This document shows, piece by piece, positions 1 through 6,172 of a stretch of DNA of 9,418 nt. Position 1 is the first letter of the stretch. Every line of letters begins with the position of its first letter. The notes under the pieces were generated by a model that was not told where the DNA came from, ran no database searches, and was given only the letters and a program-made list of their open reading frames with translations. The stretch lies in NCBI GenBank assembly GCA_046719575.1, contig JBDNCP010000176.1, forward strand, positions 1 through 9,418. Reading direction: 5' to 3'. The position numbers and the translations under genes were made by a program. Source of the stretch: Thermoleptolyngbya sp046719575 (GTDB taxonomy: Bacteria; Cyanobacteriota; Cyanobacteriia; Elainellales; Elainellaceae).

Positions 1-752
1 GTGGGGGGCAGTCCACCGCCCAAAAAGCCCGTCACTTGGTTTTCGGGATTGGCGGCTAGCTCCGCAGGGTTGAGGCTGCGATGCAGCAGGCGCATCATTA
101 GCTGCGATCGCTCGCCGCTGACTGCCACGCCGCCGACGATGCTGTGCAGCAGCCGGGCCACTGCATCGGTGGTCAGCAGGTTGCGGTTTTCCATCAGCTC
201 GCCATAAAACGCCCGCTCCCGACCGTAGGGGCCATCACACCAAGTTTTCTGGTTCACGTTGATGGTGTCCAGTTCCTCCCAGCCCAAAGATTTGAAATAG
301 CGATTGACGATGTTGCGCTGATATTTCCAGGTTTCAAACGGCTCGATGGGCAGTTCGGGGCCGCTGGTGGTGCCCGTCAGCATATCCACCACCAGCCCCG
401 TCGCGTCGTTGCTGGAGTCTACAATCATGTCGCGAATCGCTCGATCCAGTTCCCTGGAGGGCGCGATCATGCCCTGCTCCAGCCACTCTTGCACCGCCAC
501 CAGATAAAACAGCTTGACCACGCTGGCGGGATAAATCAACTCCACGCCGCGATAGGAATAGCCACTGACGGGATATTGCCAGAACTGCTGGGGCGAAATC
601 GCGCCGCCAGTGTTCACCGGAATCGGCGGCCGATAGACCAGCCAGGTGAATGCAATTTGGTTAGGCGCAAGATTGGGAAATTCGGATCGGGTAGCGGCAA
701 GAATGCGATCGCCCTGTTGGGCTAGCTGGTCGTCGTGCTGGAAAAACGGCAT
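1..752 (-). CDS. Class A beta-lactamase-like serine hydrolase, partial (3' end outside window)
   Basis: The minus strand is open from an ATG at 752-750 to the left edge, giving 250 visible residues. An in-frame stop lies about 45 bases upstream of the ATG and no other start lies between, so the N-terminus is well fixed. Residues 77-80 read SVVK in the context YPASVVKLFYL, the S-x-x-K nucleophile and lysine of the beta-lactamase/penicillin-recognising fold. Residues 112-118 read DSSNDAT, matching the S-x-N element. The third motif (K-T/S-G) would lie past the window edge. There is no signal peptide (the start is MPFFQHDDQ), so the visible protein looks cytoplasmic, unlike true secreted beta-lactamases. 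Cyanobacterial relatives are usually annotated only as serine hydrolases. Substrate unknown; beta-lactam resistance should not be assumed. HIP1 sites lie at 104 and 705. No clear Shine-Dalgarno sequence is visible. Confidence 0.88.
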   Translation of the reverse strand, partial: MPFFQHDDQLAQQGDRILAATRSEFPNLAPNQIAFTWLVYRPPIPVNTGGAISPQQFWQYPVSGYSYRGVELIYPASVVKLFYLVAVQEWLEQGMIAPSRELDRAIRDMIVDSSNDATGLVVDMLTGTTSGPELPIEPFETWKYQRNIVNRYFKSLGWEELDTINVNQKTWCDGPYGRERAFYGELMENRNLLTTDAVARLLHSIVGGVAVSGERSQLMMRLLHRSLNPAELAANPENQVTGFLGGGLPP

Positions 753-926
753 GGAGGCAGGAGGGGTTAAGGACGGACAAAGAGCAAAACAAAGGCAGAT
801 TTAATCGCAGACTTAATATAGATAAAGTTGAATCAACGCTGGGCGGATGTTTGCCCATCTTGCAGACGATCACCCTGCTCGCCCATCCAATCCTAAAGCA
901 GGTTGCCTCTGCCTCAACCCCCTGAC
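753..926. promoter_or_regulatory. Divergent intergenic region between serine hydrolase and NlpC/P60 genes
   Basis: This 174-bp spacer separates two divergently transcribed genes and must hold both promoters. It has an AT-rich core at about 800-835, including TATAGAT near 817-823 on the plus strand and TATTAA on the minus strand, which could serve as -10 elements. I could not pair either with a convincing -35 box at normal spacing. No operator palindrome or RNA gene was seen. Confidence 0.35.
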
Positions 927-1682
927 ATGGTTTCGCTTGCGTCTATTCAAGCCGATTTTGCGGGCGATTCGCGTAGCGATCCCTTCGGGAATCGCCCCAC
1001 AGTCTATCAGTGTCTCGAAAATCTGAATCTCTACGACTCGCCCACGCTCCAAAATCTGGCAACGCAAGCCGTGGCTGGGCGGCAATTGCGTATCTTAGCA
1101 CCTCTGCCCGATGCCGACACCGATTTGGCGATCAGCGCGGTGTCGGTGGTGCTGTGCGAGGACGACTATCCTGGCTGGGTGGCCGTTGAAGATCTAGACC
1201 TGCTGACGGTGGCAGAAGAACCCTATCGGGCGATCGCCCTCAGCGCCGACGACATCCGCGCCTGTCTGCCCCAAGTCATTGCCTTTGCCCGCCGGGCCAT
1301 GGCCCAGCCCAACCATTACCTTTGGGGCGGCACGGTTGGCCCCAACTACGACTGCTCCGGGTTGGTGCAAACGGCTTTTGCCTCGGCGGGCATCTGGCTT
1401 CCCCGCGATGCCTACCAGCAGGAAGCCTTTGTGCAGCCGATTCCCGTCGCCGACCTCCAGCCCGGCGACCTGGTGTTTTTCGGCCGCCCCGACCGCTGCA
1501 CCCATGTCGGACTCTACTTGGGCGACGGGCAGTACATTCATAGCTCCGGCAAAGACCAGGGGCGCAACGGCATCGGCATTGATGTTTTATCGGAACAGGG
1601 CGATGCCGTTAGTCGCGCCTACTTTAGCCAGTTTCGCGGAGCCGGTCGCGTGGTGGCTTGCTACACCAGCGGCAGAGGCTAA
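927..1682 (+). CDS. NlpC/P60 family cell-wall peptidase with N-terminal SH3-like domain
   Basis: This 251-residue protein matches cyanobacterial gamma-D-glutamyl-L-diamino acid endopeptidases, which cut the stem peptide of peptidoglycan fragments. Residues about 25-95 form the SH3-like part (YQCLENLNLYDSP through CEDDYPGWVAVEDLDLL). The catalytic NlpC/P60 domain follows, with Cys143 in YDCSG, His193 in THVGLYLG and His205 in YIHSSG. The length and two-domain layout are those of the family. There is no signal peptide, which fits a role in recycling rather than external lysis; this is inference. I chose ATG 927 because MVSL is a natural start for the family; a TTG at 903 would add eight residues, and neither has a clear ribosome binding site. 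Residues about 13-24 (GDSRSDPFGNRP) are encoded by a small palindromic repeat and look like an in-frame insertion ahead of the SH3 domain. A HIP1 site lies at 1230. Confidence 0.93.
   Translation: MVSLASIQADFAGDSRSDPFGNRPTVYQCLENLNLYDSPTLQNLATQAVAGRQLRILAPLPDADTDLAISAVSVVLCEDDYPGWVAVEDLDLLTVAEEPYRAIALSADDIRACLPQVIAFARRAMAQPNHYLWGGTVGPNYDCSGLVQTAFASAGIWLPRDAYQQEAFVQPIPVADLQPGDLVFFGRPDRCTHVGLYLGDGQYIHSSGKDQGRNGIGIDVLSEQGDAVSRAYFSQFRGAGRVVACYTSGRG
964..995 (+). repeat. Small nested-palindrome repeat inside the NlpC/P60 gene
   Basis: A 32-bp unit has outer arms GCGATTC (964-970) and GAATCGC (989-995). A second nested hairpin pairs GCGATCCC (976-983) with GGGAATCGC (987-995) around TTC, with one bulged A. 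The reading frame continues through it. The form resembles the small dispersed repeats known from cyanobacterial genomes, which often sit inside genes in frame; family membership is inferred from appearance only. Confidence 0.6.
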
Positions 1683-1730
1683 CAATCAGTTCGACAGTCC
1701 GTTCACCCACTCAATTCTCTACACCCACAT

Positions 1731-1760
1731 CATCCCAAAATATTCTCATCCCAAAATATT
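1731..1760. repeat. 16-bp tandem duplication
   Basis: CATCCCAAAATATT occurs exactly twice, at 1731-1744 and 1747-1760, with a period of 16 bp. It lies 48 bp after the peptidase stop codon. It is probably a slippage duplication; a binding-site pair cannot be excluded. Confidence 0.85.
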
Positions 1761-1789
1761 AAACCTCTTGCATGAATGCTGTTTTGAAG

Positions 1790-1830
1790 GCGTGAATCGT
1801 AGCGCGGCGGTACCGCGCCACGATTCACGC
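1790..1830. repeat. 41-bp near-perfect hairpin
   Basis: GCGTGAATCGT (1790-1800) pairs exactly with ACGATTCACGC (1820-1830). After one A/C mismatch (1801/1819) the stem continues for six more pairs (1802-1807 with 1813-1818) around the five-base loop CGGTA, giving 17 pairs in all. A run TTTTT follows only about nine bases later, so this is not a canonical terminator, although it could stop transcription or protect the 3' end of the peptidase mRNA. It may equally be a dispersed palindromic repeat. Confidence 0.8.
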
Positions 1831-2394
1831 AAGCAGTCTATTTTTCAGCTTGGCTGCCAGGACATCTAACGGGCGAAGTCAATATATCTTGATATCTTGT
1901 TTTGAACGATTCAGCAGTTATATCTGTCATGCTTTTGGGCAGATTTTTTTGAGACTATTGGACAAAGAGTGAATTTCACCAGACACTAGCCCAGTGAAAA
2001 TAGAGAGCAACCTCAGATTTCGCAAAGCAGGGTCTAAAATTACGACTGCTTAGCAATTGGGGGACATTTAGCGCTATAAAAGTGAAAATTTAAGACAAAA
2101 CCCTCGGAATACACGGGGGCTATGTCAATGTTAAAGTATGCTTTTTGAAGCAAAAATTGACTGATCTCAGTATGTTCCTCGGTCTGACAGGCTCGATTAA
2201 AGATGCGGTGAAATATGGGCTTATCCCGGAGACGCGAACGAAATCTCACGGCTAGCATGGGTAGCTGAGTGGGTGCATATCGAGCATTCCTCGACAAGCG
2301 CAGCGAGGTTTAGAATGTTACCTCTCTGTTCTCTATGCATCACACCTCGACCTCTCAACCGCAAAAACTACTGGCCATACAAATGATGAAGCAA

Positions 2395-3189
2395 ATGATG
2401 AACATCAAGCGTATTCTCACCGGGGCTGGGCTGAGTGCTAGCGCTGCTCTGGCGCTGTTTGCCTCGCCTGCTGGGGCAACTGGCTTTCACCCTTTCAGCT
2501 TCAGCACCAGCTGGACGGGCACAGCTCCCAGAGGCGATATCTGGCTGAACTCAGTGACCACCACCGACAGCCTAACGGCTCCTCTGGGGACTACCTACAG
2601 CTCCTTCAACCTAGTATCAGGTGCTAACATCATCCACAACGATCTGTGGACCGGGGGTGACACGGGTGCTGCTAGCTCTGATAGGGGCGATGAGGCGAGC
2701 GGTGTCCTCCTACAGGCAGCCACCAACGCAAGTATTGTCGGTAGCTTAGGCAACCTCAATCTGAACAACATCATTGATACGGAAGACCGGGGCAGCTTCA
2801 TTATCGATCTGTTCTTTAGTCAAGCCACCGACCGCTTCTTCTTCTGGGAGCGCGGCATGAACAGCAAAATGCTGGTGCAAGCGCTGGATAACGCTGGCAA
2901 CCTGCTGACTGAGTATCTGCTGGACAGCAGCACCTCTAATTACGCTGGCTTTGACATCGACACGGTTGAAATTGGCGGTCCTCAGCGGGTAGGCGCTCTG
3001 GGTCTTTGGCTAAAGGATGCTAAAACCAATCGTCTGCGCGTGATTGCCAGCGGTGCAGCGTTTAATGGGCCGGACTTTAAGGTGGCTGCGGCGGCTGTGC
3101 CTGAGCCTGCGACGATTGCGGGTACGGTGCTGGCTGCCAGCGCTGCGATCGCCGCTCGTCGCAAGCGCAAAGCCCAAGCTGAGGCTTAG
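2395..3189 (+). CDS. PEP-CTERM surface protein, XDP2-type (exosortase-dependent)
   Basis: This is a secreted protein with a sorting tail. The N-terminus (MMNIKRILTGAGLSASAALALFASPAGATG) is a signal peptide with likely cleavage after an AGA-type site. The last 30 residues are a PEP-CTERM tail: VPEP, a hydrophobic segment, then the basic cluster RRKRK. Such tails are recognised by exosortase and removed on export. The middle resembles the cyanobacterial exosortase-dependent protein XDP2, with features such as NIIDTEDRGSF, FFWERGMNS, ALDNAGNL and FNGPDFKV; this match is from memory of the family. The frame opens at ATG 2335, but that start would put 20 residues before the signal peptide, so ATG 2395 (or 2383 or 2398) is preferred. 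The protein is low in cysteine and rich in Ala, Gly, Ser and Thr, as expected for a surface protein. No exosortase gene lies in the window. A terminator follows at 3304-3335. Confidence 0.88.
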   Translation: MMNIKRILTGAGLSASAALALFASPAGATGFHPFSFSTSWTGTAPRGDIWLNSVTTTDSLTAPLGTTYSSFNLVSGANIIHNDLWTGGDTGAASSDRGDEASGVLLQAATNASIVGSLGNLNLNNIIDTEDRGSFIIDLFFSQATDRFFFWERGMNSKMLVQALDNAGNLLTEYLLDSSTSNYAGFDIDTVEIGGPQRVGALGLWLKDAKTNRLRVIASGAAFNGPDFKVAAAAVPEPATIAGTVLAASAAIAARRKRKAQAEA

Positions 3190-3303
3190 TTTTTCAGTTT
3201 GGTTTTTGCCCAGAGCGTTGTGTTCTCACATCCTCTAAAAATGTCAGACTTTCAGTCAAATGTTCAACTAGGGGCTGACTAGCTGAGGCCAATCTATTCA
3301 CAG

Positions 3304-3335
3304 GCGCTCTTCTGATGGCAGGAGAGCGCTTTTTT
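3304..3335 (+). terminator. Intrinsic terminator of the PEP-CTERM gene
   Basis: GCGCTCTTC (3304-3312) pairs with GGAGAGCGC (3321-3329), nine pairs including one G-T, around an eight-base loop, and six T follow directly (3330-3335). It lies 115 bp after the PEP-CTERM stop codon. On the minus strand the stem is not followed by T, so it should not terminate argF transcription. Confidence 0.85.
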
Positions 3336-3422
3336 GGATCCTTTCTGGAGAGGAACGCAGCAGACTGGATGGCTGTCAGAGGTTGGGCATACAAAACCGC
3401 TCGACCCAAGCCCAAGCCCTTA

Positions 3423-3501
3423 GAAGCTGTTTGAAACCTCCTGGGAGGGGTTAAACTTTCATGCGCTGAGCGCATGAAAATTCAGCTTTGCAAACAACCT
3501 C
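3423..3501. mobile_element. MITE-like element between convergent genes
   Basis: The ends GAAGCTGTTTG (3423-3433) and CAAACAACCTC (3491-3501) are inverted repeats matching at 9 of 11 positions, and TTA flanks both sides (3420-3422 and 3502-3504), like a 3-bp target duplication. Inside is a perfect palindrome, TTTCATGCGC/GCGCATGAAA (3457-3479, loop TGA). The 79-bp size and lack of coding capacity suggest a miniature transposon or the remnant of an insertion sequence; a 3-bp TNA duplication is seen for part of the IS5 family. The flanking TTA is partly explained by an adjacent tandem repeat, which weakens the case. The remaining sequence between the terminator and this element (3336-3422) shows nothing recognisable. 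Confidence 0.45.
3457..3479. repeat. Perfect 10-bp palindrome with 3-base loop
   Basis: TTTCATGCGC is followed by TGA and its exact complement. It lies 39 bp beyond the argF stop codon on the minus strand, so it could stabilise or end the argF transcript. The T-tract needed for a standard terminator is absent on both strands. Confidence 0.75.
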
Positions 3502-3517
3502 TTAACAACCTCTTAAC
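3493..3517. repeat. 11-bp tandem repeat at the argF 3' end
   Basis: AACAACCTCTT is repeated exactly at 3493-3503 and 3504-3514, plus three further bases. It abuts the argF stop codon and overlaps the right end of the MITE-like element, so one copy may be part of that element's terminus. Confidence 0.8.
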
Positions 3518-4438
3518 TCAGGCGGCTCCTAGCAGCAATGCCATCAGCGCCTTTTGAGCATGGAGCCGATTTTCAGCCTGATCCCACACGCGAGACTGGG
3601 GGCCCTCCATCACCGCATTGGTGATTTCCTCTTCGCGGTGGGCGGGCAGGCAGTGCAGCACGATCGCCGAGGTATCGGCCTTGCTGAGTAGCTCATCGTT
3701 CACCTGATAGGGCTGAAAAATCGGCACGCGGCTCTCCGCCAGGTCTTCTTGCCCCATGCTGGCCCACACGTCGGTATACACAACGTGGGCACCCTGAACC
3801 GCCTGAACGGGGTCGGTCGTGACTAGAACTTCGGTGCGATCGCCCGCAATTGCCGTTGCCTGCGCCACGATATCCGCGTGGGGCTGGTAGTCGGCCGGGC
3901 TGGCGACGCGCACGTTCATGCCCACTAGCGCCGCCCCCAGCATCAGCGAGTGGGCCATGTTGTTGCCGTCGCCCATGTAGGCCAGCGTCAGCCCATCCAG
4001 CGCTCCAAATTCTTCTCGCACCGTCTGCAAATCCGCCAACACCTGGCAGGGATGTTCCCAGTCGGTGAGGGCATTGATCACGGGAATCTGGGCATAGTGG
4101 GCAAAGGTTTCCAGTTCCTTCTGGTCGAAGGTGCGAATGGCCACAATGTCGAGGTAGCGATCCAGCACGCGGGCCGTGTCGATGACGGGTTCGCCCCGGC
4201 TAACTTGGGTCACGCTGGCGTTGAGATCCAGCACCTGCCCACCCAGTTGAAAAATGCCGACTGAGAAGCTCACCCGCGTCCGCGTGGAGGCTTTTTGAAA
4301 CAGCAGCCCCAGCGTTTTTTCGCAGCGGGGTCTGGCCCGACCGGCCTTCATGTCTGCTGCAAGCTCTAGAATGGCGTTCACTTCGGCAGTGTTTAAATCT
4401 GCCATGCTCAGCAAATCTCGCCCCTTTAACGTAACCAT
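3518..4438 (-). CDS. argF: Ornithine carbamoyltransferase
   Basis: This enzyme transfers the carbamoyl group of carbamoyl phosphate to ornithine to give citrulline, the sixth step of arginine synthesis, in the cytoplasm. At 306 residues it has the usual length. The diagnostic motifs are all present: STRTR at 51-55 for carbamoyl phosphate, HPCQ at 129-132, the SMG ornithine loop at 227-229, and HCLPAHR at 262-268 with the catalytic cysteine. HPCQ with HCLP separates it from aspartate carbamoyltransferase. The frame is open up to an ATG at 4522, but the extra 28 residues do not look like part of the family. ATG 4438 begins MVTLKGRDLLSMADL, a typical start, and GGGG lies about ten bases upstream. 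No other arginine gene is nearby, so it is probably transcribed alone, divergent from the lipoprotein gene. A HIP1 site lies at 3836. Confidence 0.97.
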   Translation of the reverse strand: MVTLKGRDLLSMADLNTAEVNAILELAADMKAGRARPRCEKTLGLLFQKASTRTRVSFSVGIFQLGGQVLDLNASVTQVSRGEPVIDTARVLDRYLDIVAIRTFDQKELETFAHYAQIPVINALTDWEHPCQVLADLQTVREEFGALDGLTLAYMGDGNNMAHSLMLGAALVGMNVRVASPADYQPHADIVAQATAIAGDRTEVLVTTDPVQAVQGAHVVYTDVWASMGQEDLAESRVPIFQPYQVNDELLSKADTSAIVLHCLPAHREEEITNAVMEGPQSRVWDQAENRLHAQKALMALLLGAA

Positions 4439-4584
4439 GTGCCCAACCCCGATGCCTAGATGCCTATGTGAAAATAAAACCCTACCAGATTTCGGTGGCA
4501 GCGTTTGGTTGCCATCTGACAATCTGACCTGCCCATCTCTGCGTACAATGATGGGGAAGATTCGGACGACGCTGGATACATCTC
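4439..4584. promoter_or_regulatory. Divergent promoter region, argF and lipoprotein gene
   Basis: The 146-bp spacer must drive argF leftward and the lipoprotein gene rightward. TACAAT at 4544-4549, 35 bp before the lipoprotein start, is a possible -10 element with TG two bases before it; no -35 box sits at 16-18 bp. An AT-rich patch at about 4470-4482 could hold the argF -10 element. I see no clear ArgR-type or NtcA-type palindrome. Confidence 0.35.
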
Positions 4585-5058
4585 ATGACACAACGCCCCT
4601 ACAGACGCTCTCGGACGATTCAATTGGCGATCGCCAGCTTTGGTGCCCTGCTGTTTGCTACGGCGTGCGATCGCGGTCCCCAGGCAGGCGTAGGGGAGGT
4701 GACTGAAGTTCCCGTCGATGCACCAGCCGCCGAAGCCCCCGCCGAATCACCCGCTCCCACCGAGACGGCGACTCAATCCGTTCCACCCACGGCCCGCTGC
4801 AATACCCCAAACCATCTGGCGGAAGTCGCCCAGCAAAACGGGCAGAGCGTGTTGCAAATCGTGAGAAAGCCGAGCGAAGTCATTGCCACCAGCCAACCCG
4901 GCGGCCTGGCCACCCTGGCCAACCCCGACGGCAGCACCACCTACGGCATCGTCAGCGGCTCGACCTTTTACGTGCGCGTGTTTCCCAACGGCACTTGCTT
5001 TATCCAGGTGTTAGATGCCAACGGCGCAGTGTCTCTGGAAGAGAACGGCGTGAGCTAA
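4585..5058 (+). CDS. Small predicted lipoprotein of unknown function
   Basis: This 157-residue protein starts with a basic n-region (MTQRPYRRSR) and a hydrophobic stretch ending in LLFATAC, a relaxed lipobox in which Cys28 would be lipidated, placing the protein on a membrane facing the periplasm. Residues about 31-70 are a linker rich in Pro, Ala, Glu and Thr. The C-terminal part (71-157) is a small globular region with two cysteines, Cys72 and Cys138, that could form a disulfide, and short segments such as STTYGIVSGSTFYVRVFPNG that look like beta strands. I do not recognise the domain. The start at ATG 4585 is set by the signal peptide. Two HIP1 sites fall in it (4627 and 4667); the second encodes the lipobox Cys-Asp-Arg. 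The gene is followed by a G-rich repeat spacer and stands before the epimerase, from which it may be transcribed separately. Confidence 0.75.
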   Translation: MTQRPYRRSRTIQLAIASFGALLFATACDRGPQAGVGEVTEVPVDAPAAEAPAESPAPTETATQSVPPTARCNTPNHLAEVAQQNGQSVLQIVRKPSEVIATSQPGGLATLANPDGSTTYGIVSGSTFYVRVFPNGTCFIQVLDANGAVSLEENGVS

Positions 5059-5107
5059 GGGGCTGGGGATTGGGGCCCTTTGGGGTTTGGAGTTGGGATT
5101 TTGGACT
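5059..5107 (+). repeat. G-rich degenerate heptamer spacer with G-quadruplex motif
   Basis: Directly after the lipoprotein TAA come four runs of GGGG (5059-5062, 5065-5068, 5072-5075, 5082-5085) with loops of 2, 3 and 6 bases, a full four-tract G-quadruplex motif on the coding strand. The spacer also reads as degenerate heptamers, such as TTGGGGT, TTGGAGT, TGGGATT and TTGGACT at 5080-5107. The rest of the spacer, up to 5215, holds no gene or clear terminator. Confidence 0.65.
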
Positions 5108-5215
5108 GGGTTCTGGCACCTGCGCTGGGGTTTCTGCGTCCTGCAACTTGCTGCCCAAAACCGGGTTCCCGCCCCCCGATACCCGATTTCTTAAAAATCT
5201 GACTCCTGAACCCTC

Positions 5216-6172
5216 ATGAAAGCATTTGTCACTGGCGCAACGGGCTTTACTGGATCGCACCTCGTCAAGGCGCTGACGCAGCGGGGCGATACGGTCGTGG
5301 CGCTGGTGCGAAAGAGCAGCGATCGGTCGCGGCTGGCAGGCTGCGAGGTGGAGTATGTCTATGGCGACGTGGGCGATCGCACGGCTTTGGCAACGGGAAT
5401 GCAAGGCGCAGACGTGGTGTTTCACACAGCGGCCTATGTGGAACTAGGCATCGTAGACGCGGCGCGGATGGAGCGCGTGAACGTGGACGGCACGCGGGCA
5501 GTGTTGGAAACCGCGCGATCGCTGAACGTGCCCAAGATGGTCTATTGCAGCACCATCGGCATCTACGGCGACACGCAGGGGCGCGTGATCGACGAAACCT
5601 TCCGGCGCACCCAAAAAGATTTCTCTTCGGCTTACGATCGCACCAAGTTTCTGGCCCAGCAGTTGGTGGATCAGGCGGCAAGCGAAGGCTTTCACGTCGT
5701 TAGCGTGATGCCGTCGGGCATTTTTGGGCCCGATGATCCGCACTTTGGGCCCGTTGTGAAGACGTTCCTGAAAGGCAAGCTGAAGGTGTGGGCGGGGGGC
5801 GATCGCATTACGGGCATCGTCCACGTAGACGATTTGGTGGCGGCGATGCTGCTGGCGGCTGAGAAAGCCCCGCGCGGCGAACACTACATCATTTCCACGG
5901 GCGAAATGACCACCCGCGACATGTTTGCTCTGCTCAGCGAAACCGCTGGCGTGCCCGCCCCTGCCGAAATTCCGCCGCCTGTGGTGCGCGTCGTCGGCAA
6001 CCTGCTCGACCCCGTTGGCCGCCTGCTCAACTGGCAGCCGCCCCTTAGCCGCGAACGGGTTCACTACCTCTACGACCGTTGCGTTCGGGTAGACGGCTCC
6101 AAAGCCCGCCGCGACCTCGGCTGGAACCCGCGCCCCATCGAGGAGGTCATCCGAGAACTGGCAACCACCTGA
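5216..6172 (+). CDS. NAD-dependent epimerase/dehydratase (extended SDR family)
   Basis: This 318-residue protein is an extended short-chain dehydrogenase/reductase. It opens with a Rossmann fold whose nucleotide-binding motif is GATGFTG at residues 7-13. An Asp (GDVGD, residues 50-54) lies where the family contacts the adenine, and the active site has Ser112 in CSTIGIYG and Tyr140/Lys144 in YDRTK. PSGIFGPDDPHFGP and IVHVDDLVAAM are typical of the C-terminal substrate region. The family acts on nucleotide sugars, flavonoid-like or steroid-like substrates; it somewhat resembles the dihydroflavonol reductase/HpnA-like branch, but the substrate cannot be named. No signal or membrane segment is seen, so it should be cytoplasmic. 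The start at ATG 5216 places the glycine motif at the expected distance. Its stop codon lies within a heptamer repeat, and the symporter starts 42 bp later, so the two may be co-transcribed. HIP1 sites lie at 5373, 5515 and 5799. Confidence 0.92.
   Translation: MKAFVTGATGFTGSHLVKALTQRGDTVVALVRKSSDRSRLAGCEVEYVYGDVGDRTALATGMQGADVVFHTAAYVELGIVDAARMERVNVDGTRAVLETARSLNVPKMVYCSTIGIYGDTQGRVIDETFRRTQKDFSSAYDRTKFLAQQLVDQAASEGFHVVSVMPSGIFGPDDPHFGPVVKTFLKGKLKVWAGGDRITGIVHVDDLVAAMLLAAEKAPRGEHYIISTGEMTTRDMFALLSETAGVPAPAEIPPPVVRVVGNLLDPVGRLLNWQPPLSRERVHYLYDRCVRVDGSKARRDLGWNPRPIEEVIRELATT

Larger units (their letters stand above)
1683..2334. other. Gene-poor intergenic region
   Basis: This 650-bp stretch is visibly richer in A and T than its neighbours and contains no HIP1 site and no gene I can support. 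It holds a 16-bp tandem duplication (1731-1760), a 41-bp hairpin (1790-1830), a tandem octamer ATATCTTG (1884-1899), and a weak stem ATCTG/CAGAT (1922-1944) followed by six T, which could be a poor terminator for the upstream gene. Short inverted repeats also occur at 2142-2156 (TTTTTG/CAAAAA) and 2289-2308 (CCTCG/CGAGG). TAGAAT at 2311-2316 is a possible -10 element for the downstream gene, but no good -35 box lies 16-18 bp before it. No tRNA or rRNA sequence is seen. Confidence 0.6.

Noticed and set aside
144..725. 193-residue open frame on the plus strand
   Set aside because: It lies wholly opposite the serine hydrolase gene, which has clear catalytic motifs; the plus-strand product has no recognisable features.
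1194..1541. 115-residue minus-strand frame inside the NlpC/P60 gene
   Set aside because: Antisense shadow of a well-supported gene in GC-rich sequence.
1799..1813. NtcA-like site (GTA-N8-TAC) in the hairpin
   Set aside because: The spacing is nine bases, not eight, and the match is explained by the palindrome.
2040..2297. 85-residue minus-strand frame in the gene-poor gap
   Set aside because: No recognisable motif, no HIP1 site, no clear ribosome binding site and an AT-rich setting; probably chance, though it is the only sizeable frame in the gap.
3194..3475. 93-residue minus-strand frame
   Set aside because: It runs across the intrinsic terminator and part of the MITE-like element and has no domain features.
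4439..4522. N-terminal extension of argF to an ATG at 4522
   Set aside because: The added 28 residues are not typical of ornithine carbamoyltransferases; ATG 4438 gives the usual 306 residues and has G-rich sequence upstream.
5444..6064. 206-residue minus-strand frame inside the epimerase gene
   Set aside because: Antisense shadow; the plus-strand protein carries the full set of SDR motifs.
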